Below the pieces are notes generated by a model. The model did not search any database. It was not told where the DNA came from and saw only the letters and a program-made list of their open reading frames with translations. 64,000 nucleotides of DNA from Artemisia argyi (Eukaryota > Streptophyta > Magnoliopsida > Asterales > Asteraceae), in NCBI GenBank assembly GCA_030686995.1, contig CM060703.1:115205361-115269360 (forward strand). The letters are read 5' to 3'. Each line of letters opens with the position of its first letter. Within the stretch, counting starts at the first letter, position 1. This document shows, one piece after another, positions 12,063-24,752 of this stretch. The position numbers were made by a program, and so were the translations under genes.

Positions 12063-14051
12063 CCGGGAACTTAAAGCTGCTGATCAATTTCATTTGGAAA
12101 TTCATGGGAACTGTACGCTTTGGAAATGATCATGTAGCAGCTATTCTGGGTTTTGGAGATCTTCAGTTTGGGAATTTTTTGATCACTCGAGTTTACTACG
12201 TCGAAGGGTTGGGACATAATTTGTTTTCAGTTGGGCAGTTTTGTGATGCAGATTTAGAAGTTGCATTCAGGAGAAACACGGTTTTTATTAGAAATTTGGT
12301 TGGTGATGATCTCTTAACTGGTAATCGTGGTACAAACTTCTATGCTATCAACATCAACCAAATGGCTTCTACATCACCAATTTGTCTTATGACAAGGGCA
12401 ACCGAAACTAAGTCCTGGTTGTGGCATAGAAGGTTATCCCATCTCAATTTCGACAACATCAACAAGTTAGCCAAAGACAACATCGTCACCGGACTTACTA
12501 AGTTCAAATACACCAAGGAACACCTATGTCCATCATGCGAACAAGGAAAAAGTAAAAGAGCATCATATAAACCCAAAACCGTACCTAGTTCGGAAGCAAG
12601 GTTACATATGTTACACATGGACTTATGTTGCCCAATGAGAGTTGAAAGCATTAATGGGAAGAAGTATATTCTTGTTATTGTTGATGATTATTCAAGATAT
12701 ACTTGGGTAAAGTTTTTGAGATCAAAAGACGAAGCACCAGGCATCATCATCACCTTTCTGAAGCGTATTCAAGTTCTACTTCATGCTCCAGTAAGGATTG
12801 TAATAACAGATAATGGCACAGAATTCACAAATCAGGAGTTAAGAACCTATTTCGAAGATGTTGGAATCACACACCAAACATCAGTTGTTAGAACTCCACA
12901 GCAGAATGGGGTAGTTGAAAGAAGAAATCGAACTCTTGTGGAAGCTGCTCGAACAATGCTGATTTTTTCTAGTGCACCACTATTCTTATGGGCTGATGCT
13001 GTTGCCACTGCTTGCTTTACTCAAAACCGATCCCTAGTTCATCCGAGATTCAATAAAACCCCATATGAGCTAGTGAACAACCGTAAACCTGACATCTCTT
13101 ACCTTCACGTGTTTGGCGCTTTGTGCTATCCAATGAATGACAGATAAGATCTAGGGAAGTTAAAAGCTAAGGGTGATATTGGAATCTTCATTGGATATTC
13201 AGAAAACTCGAGGGCATTCAGGGTGTATAATCGAAGAACTAAAAGGATAATGGAGACGATGAATGTGAAGTTTGACGAGATTTCACAGATGGCTTCTGAG
13301 AGATACGCTCTAGAACCCGCGCTTAATCCAATGGCTTCTAATCATAACGGATTAGGACCCGCACCAAACCAGCAGACTTCTGGACACATCAGTTCAGGAC
13401 TCGTGCCTGAAGGAGCTCATTCAACAAACACGGACAAACCTTCAGTACAAGAACTGGAAAATTTCTTCGAGTTAATGTTTGATGAATATTATGGTGGAAC
13501 TTCGACAAATGCATCTCCACAACATTCCGCTGCACCCGCTCAAAACCATCAACCACCACCACCACCACAGGATGCATCTACCACAATCGAAGCTGAAGCA
13601 CCAACTACATCAACATCATCTACATCTACTCAAGCCACTCCAGTACTTGAAACTGAACTACCAAAAGTTGATGAGCAAAATCAAAACACTAATTTTCAAG
13701 AAGAACCAACAAATAATTCAAACGATGTTGCGTTAGAAGAAGGAGAATAAGTATTTGAAAACCCGTTTGCAACAGACTCTGCTGAATCTTCTTCAAGGTT
13801 ACATGAACCGTCTAACACACATACGTTACACCCAAGGTACCCTTCTACGTTACAATGGACAAAAGACCATCCAATAGAACATGTTATTGGTGAACCTTCA
13901 AAGCCAGTTCAGACGAGGAGACAACTTGCCACCAATCTCGAATTGTGCATTTATATTTGCTCGATCAGCCTCAAAGAACCAAAGAACATTCGGGAAGCAA
14001 TGGCAAAATACCCTTGGATAGAAGCGATGCAGGATGAACTTCTTCAATATG
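12029..14051 (+). pseudogene. Copia 2 pol, protease and integrase part
   Basis: The frame is +2 relative to gag. The shift is near 12,027, where a T-run appears one base short. The aspartic protease motif DSG is at 12,038-12,046. Next come the integrase zinc finger (H..H..C..C, about 12,421-12,550), the DDE core (HMDL near 12,620, TDNGTEF near 12,810, GVVER near 12,910) and the FGALCYP region. Stops at 13,145 (TAA) and 13,748 (TAA) break it. A Pro/Ser/Thr-rich linker follows, then the start of reverse transcriptase at 'IEAMQDELLQ', where the solo LTR interrupts at 14,052. It encodes enzymes that process the polyprotein and insert the cDNA, but cannot yield an intact product. Confidence 0.88.
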
Positions 14052-17000
14052 TAACAACCCGCATTTTCAGGACATTTCTCCTATTCACTATTCATCAGTT
14101 ACTATTCATCATTTACTATTCACCGGTCACTATTCATCATTTTACTATTCATCGTCTTCGGAGTCAGTTTGTGATTCCGAGAAGTGTTTCAAAATTTTAC
14201 TATTCATATGACACTATTCATTTCTGGAAGGAAATCACTATTCACGATTGCTGTTCATTTCATCGTAAACTGAGTTTACGGGTCTTCAAATTCGCGTAAC
14301 CAATGTGGTTTAGCTGTGAATTCATGCATCATTCATTAATGACACGTCATATAGACTGGAGTAGTCTACATATCTTCGGTTACATCATCATCACATTTTA
14401 GGCCCTACACGGATATGCATTATTTCTATATACGTATGCTTAATTTGTAATTAACGTTACCACTCAGTTTTTACTACGAACGTATACCCAATACTCCCGA
14501 CTACGATCCTAACATATTTTCATACTTATTATAATGATATAAAAATTATATTATTAATTTACCCGGTGTTTTGAAATCAATTACTATATTTCACGGTCGG
14601 AGCTTATAACTCTGTCGGTTTGCGAAATTTCAACACGATAATTATTTTAACACCCGATTATCATCAGGAATAATATTTTACAACTTTTACAACTTCGTCA
14701 TATTTTATTTCAACTCGTCACGATTTATTTTCAGTTAATTCGGTACCCGGTAACACCTAATACACATAAATATCTAAGTAAATCTTACAACCATGTGATC
14801 AATAAATGAGCACACATATTTTTTCTTCTTTTCTTCCCTTGATTGCCGCCCCATGTTCCCCTCCCTTTTGTCCTAATACATTTATTTTTAAGCCTAAAAT
14901 ATCTACATACATTACATATTATTATTTTTTTTTTCTCATTCTTACATTATACATTTCAAGAAAACTAGGAAAAAGCTATCTTTTCTTCCTTTTTTCTTTG
15001 AGGTACACGGCCAAGAACACAACAAGGAGGAACCCATCATTTTTTTTAAGATCCAAGTGTTTATCAAGTCCTAATCATAATCTAGTTGGGGTTTTGTGCT
15101 AAAATCCCTAGGTTACTTATATATAATCTTCTCCAAAAACTCATCAAACCTTCAAGTAAGTTACTAATAATCTTTCCTACTCTTTTAAACATCTACTTTA
15201 TATATTTTCATGATCTAGTAACAAAAACATGCAAATATACTATGATCCATACCACTTATTGTTTATTTTTGTTTATAAACATAGATCTACAATTTTTACT
15301 AGCAATCTCATTAGATCCACTAAGATTGGTGATGTCTAGGAACCCATGACACCCTTAAACAAGTTACAAACTAGAAAAGTTGATTTTTACAACTATATAT
15401 AGATCTGTCCATTTTTGTAAAACGTGGAAAACTCAGGGTCTAAGGTGTAACTTTGGACCCAAGATTTAGAAAATTCATTCCGAGATGAAACTATGGCCGA
15501 AAACGGGGATAAAAACGAGTTAATAACGAAGGAGATATGTTTTTCCGAATATTAACAACGAAAAATACTTTCAAATATAGGTTCTGTCTCAAATCGCCAA
15601 TTTCAGAAAACTCAGGGGTTTCCGGGTAACATTGGGTTAGATATTCAGAAAATACTTTCAAAAACGAAACCCTGGCCGCTTGAATCACTAAAATCCGAGT
15701 TACGACGAAAAAGATATGCTATTTTCAATTTTAACGACGAAAACTATTTTCTGAAAAATAGCTTGCTGTTGAACAGTTTTCATGGACTGTTTCGAGATGT
15801 AAAAGTTGATCTAGCCGTCCCGACTTATCAAAAATATATTAGTCTGTTGTCCCACGATTCCGGGGATATAAAGAACGTAGAAAACGAGCTTATAACGAAA
15901 AAGATACAAGCGTTTGAACTTAGACGATTTTTACAAATTTCCATCAGCTTTTCTATTATTATTTTGCCGCAAAACTGTCTTTGCGAGACACCACTTTCTT
16001 GGCTGTTTTTCTTTATGATCGGATCAATTTGAGTCTGATCCGTAGTTTTATGAATTCAAGATCTTCCAACAAGCTTTTCAAATCAATTGGCCGTTCGTCG
16101 AATAGACTTATAACGAATAAACTACGACCTCATCTATATACCCGATAAACTATATATATTTTGACAGCTTTTACTATAATGAAATTTTCTAAGTGTTGAA
16201 CACAATACTTTCAAGTAACAACAATAAGAGTCGATTTTCTCATCGATCAAGACCCGTATAACCAAAAGTTAAATGACACTACTTCAAGATATTGTTACAA
16301 GGTTTTCAAAAACGCCGAGTTTTATCACTAACCATTAATGTACAACATTTCGCGACTTGTTTTGCGAGGCCATTTTGGGCATATTTTTAAGTAATGAAAA
16401 TGCTATTTTTGCGACGAAAACCTTATATTTGCCGATAAGACACCAAACAAGGATCGTGGAGTACCGTTTCAACCTATTTCCATGAAAAGTGGTTATTAAC
16501 CTAACGAGACATCAAAAACGTATTTGTCGACGATAAACGTTATTTTCAAAACTAATGAGTGGTATCGATAACATACGTATTTGCATGTGTAGCGTCATTT
16601 CATTTCTTACATCAGATCATATCATTCATATTAGGTTGCGGTTAGAGATCGTGCCTCATTTCTGTGTATTCATTGTTGTCATCGTAGCTATTGCACCAGG
16701 TGAGTTCATAACCCCTACTTTTACTTGTTTCACAACTGTTTTGGGGGAAGATACATGCTCCTTACTATTTAACTTCAATGCTTGTTTTACTTGAACGCGA
16801 TTCATTTTCTCAAACATTACTGGATGGTTGAAATACTTGATTGATTACTTGAATACATTATGAATTACTTATTCCATCATTGAATTCTTTCTTATGAACA
16901 CAAGTTCTTGCTTTTGCGGACATAAATACAAAACTGTTACTTTGCCTGAGTTACCTATTACTGCCACTGAAGTCCCCTTTATCATGAACCGTTAATTACA

Positions 17001-17745
17001 TGCGTGTGAGCGCGAATGCTGTGGATAAATCTATTTGGTTTGACACCCCGTCCGAGTTGGTCGCGCCAACCTGTCAAACGGACGCATATCATTCGGATTA
17101 CTTCCGAGTGTCTGGCAAACACTTAATTGGGGCATTTTATGCTTGATTGCATATGATTACGTCGAGCTTCGGGGTCATGAGCTTAGGCACTGTATACCTT
17201 ATTTTTAGCTGTGACATTGTATTTGTTATATTGTCTTGCTACTGGAAATCTCGTGTTCCGCAAATGACTTGTTTACTTAAACATATTACTTTTGGCAGTG
17301 GGTTGTAAACACACAGGTTACAAGTCTCTTATGGCGGGACTTGTAACTGAGTGGATTTACGATGCCTTTGCTGGGAAATACTTGATTTCTGGAAACACTT
17401 GTTTACGGGAAATACTTGTTTACTTAAAACTATGAACTCACCAGCTTTATGCTGACGTTTTAGCATGTATTTTCAGGTTTTAAGCAAAGGCACACTACAG
17501 GAGGTTTTGGCAGGGCATGGCATGGTCATAGAAGACTCTGATATTCTTATGGGGACCGTTTTAAACTATTTTAAGGGCCTACTTTCGCACTACTTTTAAA
17601 AATGTAAATTCAACATTTTTGATTAAGCTATTTTATTCTAAATGATTCAAGTGAAAACCATTTTTGAACTTGTGTTGTAATACCAATTGAGTTACACCCC
17701 AGCTACATGTATGCTTCCGCTGGACCCGAATCTGGGGGTGTGACA
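14052..17745 (+). mobile_element. Solo LTR of a Tekay-like Gypsy family, 3,694 bp
   Basis: Begins TGTAACAACCCGC, ends GGGGGTGTGACA, and is flanked by CAATA at 14,047-14,051 and 17,746-17,750. It has no primer-binding site, polypurine tract or coding domain, so it is a solo LTR left by recombination between two LTRs. The insertion point lies within the Copia 2 reverse-transcriptase start, and the frame is uninterrupted when the LTR and one TSD are disregarded. A CACTATTCATC short repeat occurs at about 14,084-14,160. Small ORFs in it are chance frames. It shares sequence with 1-2,340. Confidence 0.93.
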
Positions 17746-19210
17746 CAATACCTGTTACATGATAGTTGGGAACTTGTTGAACGACCACTTGATAAACGCG
17801 TTCTTGATCTCAAGTGGTTGTGGAAGAACAAACTAGATGAGGAAATGACTGTAATTCGTAACAAAGCTCCTCTCATGGCTAAAGGATATCCACAAGAAGA
17901 AGGGATAGATTTCGAAGAATCATTCGCGCCTGTAGCTAGACTTGAAGCAGTCCGGATTTTCTTAGCCTATGCCGCTCACAAAAACATCACAGTCTATCAT
18001 ATGGATATTAAGACTGCTTTCTTAAATGGAACTCTGAAAGAAGAAGTGTATGTGAGTCAGCCAGAGGGATTCATCGACAAAGATCATCCAGACTACATCT
18101 ACAAGCTTAAAAAAGCCATTTATGGTTTAAAACAAGCTCCAAGAGCGTGGTATGACGAACTATCATCTTTCTTGCTCAAAAACAATTTCACCAAAGGAAC
18201 GGTTGATGACACCTTGTTTATCAAAAAATACAAAGATAACATTTTGATCGTTCAAATTTACGTGGACGACATAATTTTTGGATCAACCAATCCTAACCAT
18301 TCAAAACATTTTGAAAATCTCATGAAAAGCAAATTTGAAATGTCCATGATGGGGGAACTAAAATTCTTTCTTGGTTTACAAATACATCAATCCCCTCGTG
18401 GTATTTTTATCAATCAAGCTAAATATACTATAGAGATTTTGAAAAAAGATGGAATGGAAAATTGTGATTCTGCTGGTACTCCAATGGTCACTTCACCAAA
18501 AATTGATGCTGATTTGTTTGGGAAACCCGTCGATCCGAAGAAATATCGGAGCATGATCGGTTCTCTCATGTACTTAACTGCTAGTCGACCTGATATTCAA
18601 TTTGCTATTTGTTTGTTAGCACGGTTTCAGGCAAAGCCTACCGAACTTCACCTCAAAGAGGTTAAAAGGATCTTTCGGTACCTACGAAGAACCATTAACA
18701 TGGGACTTTGGTATCCGAAGGATTCGGGGTTTAATCTAACAGCCTTTTCAGATGCCGACCATGCAGGAGATCAAGTTACAGCAAAAAGTACATCAGGTGG
18801 AGCACAATTTTTGGGTGAAAAGCTAGTAAGCTGGTCATCAAAGAAATAGGATTGTACTGCGCTATCAACCGCTGAAGCCGAGTATGTGTCTCTATCTATG
18901 TGTTGTGCCCACAGATTATGGCTTTACTTTTGACAGAATACCTATGTATTGTGACTCAAAAAGTGCCATAGCCATCTCGTGCAATCCCGTACATCACTCT
19001 AAGACGAAGCATATCAAAGTCCGCTACCATTTCATCAAAGAACACGTGGAAGAGGGTACTGTTGAATTATTTTTCGTTAAGACTGATTACCAACTCGCCG
19101 ATCTATTTACTAAAGCCCTTCCAAAAGAAAGGTTTGACTATTTAGTTTGACGAATTGGCATGCGAAGCCTAACTCCTGAGGAGCTAGAACGTCTTCTCGA
19201 ATCTTCTTGA
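17746..19210 (+). pseudogene. Copia 2 pol, reverse transcriptase and RNase H part
   Basis: The fragment continues Copia 2 RT after the solo LTR. Seen in order: '[12 protein letters not shown]', 'DIKTAFLNG' and 'LKQAPRAW', then the catalytic YVDD at 18,259-18,270 and '[15 protein letters not shown]'-type sequence. RNase H follows, with 'SDADHAG', a TAG at 18,847 just after SWSSKK, 'STAEAEYVS' and 'PMYCDSKSAIAIS'. A small deletion with frame change lies near 18,908, where the usual residues between CCA and DYGF are missing. TGA at 19,148 cuts the tail, and the ancestral stop is probably TGA at 19,208-19,210. The protein would copy element RNA into DNA. It is inactive in this copy. Confidence 0.9.
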
Positions 19211-21740
19211 AAAATGTTTTCAAAATCGCTTCGCTGTAAATATTTTTTGAAAAAACAAAATACAAAATTTGAAAAACCAACAAAAACAAAATACAAAAAT
19301 ATAAAATTTTCAAAAAATAGAAAAACAATATAAAATCAAAAATCCAAAAATATTCTTCTTACGACATGTCTCTCGTATAAATCAATATTCTGTACGTTTC
19401 TAGAAATGTCATTCAAAAATGATACGGACATGTACAGATGCTTGAACGGGAGTTCTTTAAAATGTTTTTCTAAAACATGTCGTTTCTCAAAAGTTTCTTC
19501 ACAATGGCTTTCGTATACTTCAGTACGAAACCCGGGCTTAAATGATGACTTCTGATTATTTCAAATCAAGGACTCGTATTTTCAAGGACAAAATCTTTTT
19601 CAAAAAGTTCGAGTCTAAACAAACGATAAGGATTTCTATCATAAACTCGTTTTCAAAAGAGTAATCTTGAGCACTTTTTCAAGATTCATCAAAAGATTTT
19701 TTCAAAATCTTTCAAATAAGTGCTCAAGATAACTCCCTCAAAACCCTTAATTGATTTTAAATGTGCTATCATTAAGTGGGAGTACAAAAACAAAATAGTT
19801 TCGAATTCATGCATAATGAAATCTGTCTTTCTCTCCAAAAAGCTTTTTCTTACTCAGTTGATATAAAAAATGTCACGATATGCTATTTTTGAGGGGTAGA
19901 AGATATGATTAAAACGTGATCAAAGATGTTTAAAGATTGTGAATGAATCTCAAAAGAGCTCGACTCAGAATGTACCAATGAATTGACGAAGCTTAAAATG
20001 TCAGTAATCGAAAAGACTTGTCCTGGACGGGTAATAATTTCAAGCTAGTCTAACTAGTGATGTAAGCGTGTCTCGAATAGGACTTGTCTGAGTAGAATGT
20101 ACCGTATCGAGAGACTTTCTTTGGACTTGACCAGGAAGGGTAATAACTTCAAGCTAGTCTAACTAGTGATGTAAGCGTGTCTCGAATCGGTCATGTTCAC
20201 TGAAAGTGGATCAATTCAAAAAGTGCAAACTCCTCACGCATGTGCAAATTTCTTAAAAAATTCATGAGCACATGTAAAGGGGGAGTCCTTCATAAGAAAC
20301 AAAAACTCTCAAAGTGTCAACAAAAATGTGTTTATATTCATAAACACTTTGAGAGATTTTCAATCAAAGGTTTCATGGCAATTATAGGATTCATGGAGCT
20401 ATAAGGTGACTAAGGTTAGGGAAAACCGTCCTATGATCCGCCAGAGCCGGAGGGATCTACCCAAGGACAATTCCAATAGATTAGAATTAGAAGTCCTTAG
20501 GTATGATTGAAAAAAAAGGAGAAAATGAGAAAGGAGAAAGAAGGGGTTGAAGAATTAAAAAGAAAAGTTATGAAAAAGGGTGAAAAGAAATAGCCCTCCA
20601 TATGTTCAACGTTAGGGCAGACACCGGGTTCAATTCATATGCTACTGGTTGTTACTAAGGTGACACCGGTATTGAAGATAAAGACGTCATGGACCCAGTG
20701 ACGCACTGCACTAAACCTTCTAGCCACTCAAGTTCTCTTAAAAGAGCTTGTTTCATTCTCACGGGGAACCGGCATAATCTATCGACCTATTTCTTAGAGA
20801 TGGTTGATATTGAAGCAGGAGACCACTCCCTAATCTCCGCATAGGAAACCTAATGTGCACTTATTGAGTCTAGAGCCCCAAGATTCATCAAAAGATCTCA
20901 TAGGAACACATGATATTTCTACACTGGTTGTTCATCATTAAGGACACCAGATGTAAACTTAAGAGTCCTACGCAGATCTTAGCAATCTGCCGAGAACGTT
21001 TATGAGAGGAATTACTTATGTATATTCCCAATGATTGAACGGAAATTCCTGCCAGGGTCAACATCAAGCAGCCCTGACAGCAGGTCGCTTCGGTAATTCT
21101 TTATGGGTTACGCTTAGTGTTTGCGGTGGTTTCAAACGGTCTACAGTCGTGGAGTGATCCCCAGCGACTCACCCAGTCATTGAGCTACTTAGTAGGTCTC
21201 GTAAGCTCTTTCGGGAGTATCTGATATGGGAACGGCCATGGTAAGGGTTAGAAGGAGTCTTCACACTATACTGTTGACGATCTCTAATTCCTTATCTATA
21301 AGTACTGGTTGTTTATTGCTAACTGTTTACCTGCAGCTATACATCATCTCCATGGCGAAAGATTCCACATGCTCATACATGCATCACAAAGTCAAAGGAA
21401 AGTTCTCACAAAGATCAAAGGATAGCAACAGTCAAAGAAAGATTCTACGCCAAAAAGAATAATCTACAAAGTAAAGTGACAAAGATCAAAGTGAAAGAAC
21501 GGAAACAACAAATGCATGTATCACAAAGACTTAAGACGTATGAGCATGTTGGAATGGCAGACAACCACCACAAACATAGAAGTGACGAAAGGCAGATGAC
21601 ATCATCGGATCACTTCAACAACAATGAAGCATGATGAACTAGAACTATGATTCATCTAGTGATTCCTAAAGACGACAAGAGCTATGAATGTTAAAGTTTA
21701 AAGACACAGATGATGACGTCGCGCAACCTCAATGACCAAC
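19211..21740 (+). other. Copia 2 3' noncoding region
   Basis: 2.5 kb without a credible ORF. It begins with A-rich sequence, then has two blocks (19,345-19,426 and 19,467-19,499) conserved with the 3' region of Copia 3 (63,129-63,209 and about 63,257-63,285), each containing ACATGTC. Further purine runs, GTGGGAG near 19,777 and AAGGGGGAGTCC near 20,279, resemble extra polypurine tracts. Confidence 0.75.
20014..20190 (+). repeat. Two-copy tandem duplication, about 109-bp period
   Basis: A block containing GGGTAATAA-TTCAAGCTAGTC and 'gtgatgtaagcgtgtctcgaat' occurs at about 20,029-20,078 and again at 20,138-20,188 with a few substitutions. Confidence 0.85.
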
Positions 21741-21754
21741 ACTTAGGGGGAGAT
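21741..21754 (+). promoter_or_regulatory. Copia 2 polypurine tract
   Basis: ACTTAGGGGGAGAT ends exactly at the 3' LTR start, the expected plus-strand primer site. Confidence 0.88.
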
Positions 21755-22103
21755 TGTTAGAATCGTATTTTTATATATAAAAAGTGTCGGCCATTAATGT
21801 ATTGTTATAGGTTGCTTTAGAATATCATTATGATGAAGTTTATGTGTAGTTTTCATGATTTTATAAAGTTTAAGGGCTAGTTATGTAATATGGTCAAAGA
21901 TATGTGAAGCCCTAGACTTTGAGTATAAATACTCTTGTAAACCTCATTTGAGAGGTTGATTTTCTTAGTGGTTCTCTTAGTAATATCAAGGTTATTCATT
22001 TACACACACTAGGACATCCCATCCACTCTCTCTCTCTACTTACTTTCTCTCTCTAGGTTTAGGCAAGATTCATATGAAAAATAGGTTGTTCTACGGTCCT
22101 ACA
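21755..22103 (+). repeat. Copia 2 3' LTR
   Basis: Same length as the 5' LTR, with about nine differences counted by eye. TATAAATA is at 21,924-21,931. Followed by TSD AATAC. Confidence 0.93.
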
Positions 22104-22584
22104 AATACTGTTCTGGAGCGTGGTCGGTCCCCTTAATTCATGGCCGGTCCCCTTAATTTTAAGGGGACCGCCCCTTATAATTAAGGGGGCCGCCCAGCTG
22201 TAACGGCCAGAAAATTTGTCATTTAATGGGGAAATTTTATTTAGTGAAAAACTAACTGATTTTGGTTACAAATTTGAATTCATATATTTACTATGATTAA
22301 AACATTTTTCTTTATTACCAAAAGTGTTTTTCAAAAATATATAATATGTTTATATAATTAAATAAACTTTGTAATAATTAATTAAATACCCCTTTGATCA
22401 TAGATTGAAATAAACACTTTGTTTATTCATACCTTAAGTGATTTGGATGTAAAGAGAATGTTAATCACTAAATACTTGTTTATGTCATAAATTTTAGTTC
22501 AATGGGTTTATGTTTTGTAATAATTAAAACATAGAGATATTGGTAATATGTTAATAATGTTTTTAGGCATTATTTATGTCAACA
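22104..22584 (-). repeat. Copia 1 3' LTR, proximal part
   Basis: Resumes after Copia 2 and matches 29,760-30,245. It contains the GC-rich CCCCTTAATTTTAAGGGG hairpin region (about 22,117-22,210). It ends GTCAACA, which is the TGTTGAC start on the minus strand. Confidence 0.88.
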
Positions 22585-22770
22585 ATCTCCCCCTTTTTGA
22601 TTATTACAAAACCTTAAACTCAATAGGTCTAAAATTTATTTTTAGACAAGTATTTTAGAGTTTAATATTCTCTTCTCCCCCTTTTTATAAAATCAAAAAG
22701 GTTAAACCGGGTAAGCTTCATAGAAGAAGTTAAATGGGTAGAATGCTCCCCCTTGATGTATGCTCCCCCT
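22585..22770 (-). promoter_or_regulatory. Copia 1 polypurine tract cluster
   Basis: Minus-strand AAAAAGGGGGAGAT abuts the 3' LTR at 22,585-22,598. Three more GGGGGAG runs follow at about 22,673-22,682, 22,746-22,753 and 22,763-22,770. Multiple polypurine tracts are a known Sirevirus trait. From 22,771 to 23,068 nothing else is recognised. Confidence 0.78.
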
Positions 22771-23068
22771 CATTTGAGAGCACCAAGGAAACGAGCTAGG
22801 GAAAGCTTGGCTACAAAAAATATGTGAAGAGAACAAGACATATATACGCAAAGCAACAATTATGGAAATAAAAATAGATTCATTCAAGCATATATGATAT
22901 AATCATAGAAATGATTAGCATTACAACATTCAATATGCTTGAAGCATATTGATTACAATAAAACAAAAGAGAAGACATAGTCTTATATTGCCTAAGAGAG
23001 CACTTGGACTTGCTTGCAACCCACGGTTGAGTGTTTTATTTGCTTGAAGGGGAACATAAGCATATAGC

Positions 23069-23773
23069 TTAGTTGTTAGATGGAGAGGGATATGGAGTGG
23101 GGTATGGAGTGGAAGAGGTGGATCTTACGATGATGTATCGAGTTAAGGGTGGTATTGGATGAGGACGAGTGAGAAGATATTCAATCCAAGAAATATCTTC
23201 ACTCAAGTAGAGAATTTGTTTTTGAAGAAAGATGCAACAAGGGAAAAAGTGAGTGTGGTTTGTAACTTGATCCAAGTTGAGAGAGTGGGGTAGGCAATTT
23301 GCATAGGGTGATGATGGAGGTTGCCCTTTGTTGTGTTGTGCACGATGCATAGCAAGGAGATCACTAAGATCATGGATTTGTGTTATTTCATCACAGAACT
23401 TTTGTTTTTCCGTGGCAATGTGGAGAGAGTCATTGTGTTGATACGGATGAATTGGGTTTGTGTAGTTGGAATTGTAGTTTGATGGTTGATCAAACTTGTA
23501 TGGATCATTATAAGTGGTTGGAGGATGAGATGTGTAGTTTGGCATGAAAGAATATGTTTGGCCAATGTTGTATGGTTTGTAAAGAGGATCAAATGAATGT
23601 CCTTGTGGATTTGGTGTAAAGTTTGGGAAGTAAGTGGTTGGAGGTGTCGAGTGATTTCCAACTTCATTGGTTATGATGGATTTGTTTCGAGGGCTTTTTC
23701 TTCGCCAAACGGGTTTTTTCGTCATCCTTGCTGGCTTTGAGGCTTTTGGTTTTGGTTTGTTTGGAGAAGTCAT
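23069..23773 (-). CDS. Extra ORF downstream of Copia 1 pol, 234 aa, function unknown
   Basis: An intact minus-strand frame lies about 980 bp after the pol stop and before the polypurine tracts, in the same transcription direction. It has a basic N-terminus rich in Lys, Pro and Arg (MTSPNKPKPKASKPARMTKK), then a Pro/Asn/Tyr/Thr-rich region to about residue 125. A less biased segment with Cys and aromatic residues (about 140-200) follows, then a Ser/Pro-rich tail. I see no signal peptide, transmembrane helix or coiled coil, so the env-like label given to some Sirevirus third ORFs is not supported here. No family is recognised. It is notable that this frame is unbroken while gag-pol carries several lesions. 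It may instead be captured sequence or a low-complexity chance frame. Confidence 0.5.
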   Translation of the reverse strand: MTSPNKPKPKASKPARMTKKPVWRRKSPRNKSIITNEVGNHSTPPTTYFPNFTPNPQGHSFDPLYKPYNIGQTYSFMPNYTSHPPTTYNDPYKFDQPSNYNSNYTNPIHPYQHNDSLHIATEKQKFCDEITQIHDLSDLLAMHRAQHNKGQPPSSPYANCLPHSLNLDQVTNHTHFFPCCIFLQKQILYLSEDISWIEYLLTRPHPIPPLTRYIIVRSTSSTPYPTPYPSPSNN

Positions 23774-23935
23774 GATGGGATGAATGGAGAGTGTTGAAGA
23801 TTGGGGATATTTTTAGTGTAAGATTTGTGTGTTTATGGATGGATAAAGTTTGTTTGAGAGATTAGGACAAAATATGTTGGTGAAAATTGGGAAATGTAGG
23901 TTGAAATGGGCTAAAAAGCAGAAAAGATTCTGTAA

Positions 23936-24008
23936 ACCCGACCATCAGATGGATGGTCCCCTTAATTAGGGGGCGGTCCCCTTAATGATTAAAGGGGCCG
24001 CCCATCTG
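23936..24008 (-). repeat. GC-rich CCCCTTAAT hairpin, internal copy
   Basis: Contains GGTCCCCTTAATTAGGGGG and GGTCCCCTTAATGATTAAAGG, then GCCGCCCATCTGG, which pairs with CCATCAGATGG upstream. This is the same vocabulary as the hairpin in both LTRs of Copia 1. The rest of 23,774-24,752 is AT-rich noncoding sequence. Confidence 0.75.
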
Positions 24009-24752
24009 GTGATTTCCAGATTGCCAGAATTGGGTTTTTGGCAGAAAATTTGCAGAAAGGCTGTGTTTTTGGATTTGGATTCAAGCAAGTTCAATTCCTT
24101 GAGGCAATATAGCATCTAATCTAATCATGATATAGCATGCATGCAAAAACACTTAAGTAAAAGAACATACAAGCAATAAATAATAAGCTAGAGGAGACAA
24201 ATTAAGGCAAGGGAACTTAATCTTCCTATGGCAACTATCTTAGATCAAAGGCAAAGGTAACTAGTGAGTCAAAAACTAGTGATGAAACAAGATGACAACA
24301 TTATGAGTGATTTTGTCCTAGTATGTGCCTATATGCAACAAATGTGGAGTTGTGATTGTTTCGACTCCTAAATGCAAAGAAAAATAACTTTCCTAAGAAA
24401 CAATCCAAAATCTCCTTGATTCGATTTTTGCTCGATTCATGAATGTCAAAGATATATATTAGATTATATACCTTGACAATTTATGTGAGAGTTTATGCAT
24501 GATTTCGGAAAAAGGTTTTTAGCATTTGTCAACAATGCAAGGAAAATGATGTTCATGTAATTCCTAGATGTGAGAATAGTTAAAAAAATTGATTGGGTTT
24601 TACAAGAGAGTATATGCAAAGAAAATAAGGTTTCCCAATCTTTAATTTTATGCGAAATAGATTCCTATACTCAGAAATGGAGAAGTGGAAGAAAAGTAAA
24701 TTTTATGCAAATTTTATGAAAGAAAAAAAAAATTGTCTAAATGCAATATAAT

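Larger units (their letters stand above)
6591..22103 (+). mobile_element. Copia element 2, full length with internal solo LTR
   Basis: Two 349-bp LTRs (6,591-6,939 and 21,755-22,103) flank a primer-binding site, a repeat-rich leader, a very long gag, pol and 2.5 kb of 3' noncoding DNA. AATAC flanks it on both sides (6,586-6,590 and 22,104-22,108). By eye the LTRs differ at about nine positions and are equal in length. Without the 3.7-kb solo LTR and its TSD copy the element is about 11.8 kb, long for Copia because of extra sequence between the zinc knuckle and the protease. The coding region has many lesions. Confidence 0.92.

Noticed and set aside
14806..16794. Small ORFs that might be genes inside the solo LTR
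   Set aside because: They lie wholly within an LTR bounded by TSDs, show no known domain and are not shared as frames with the related LTR at 1-2,340.
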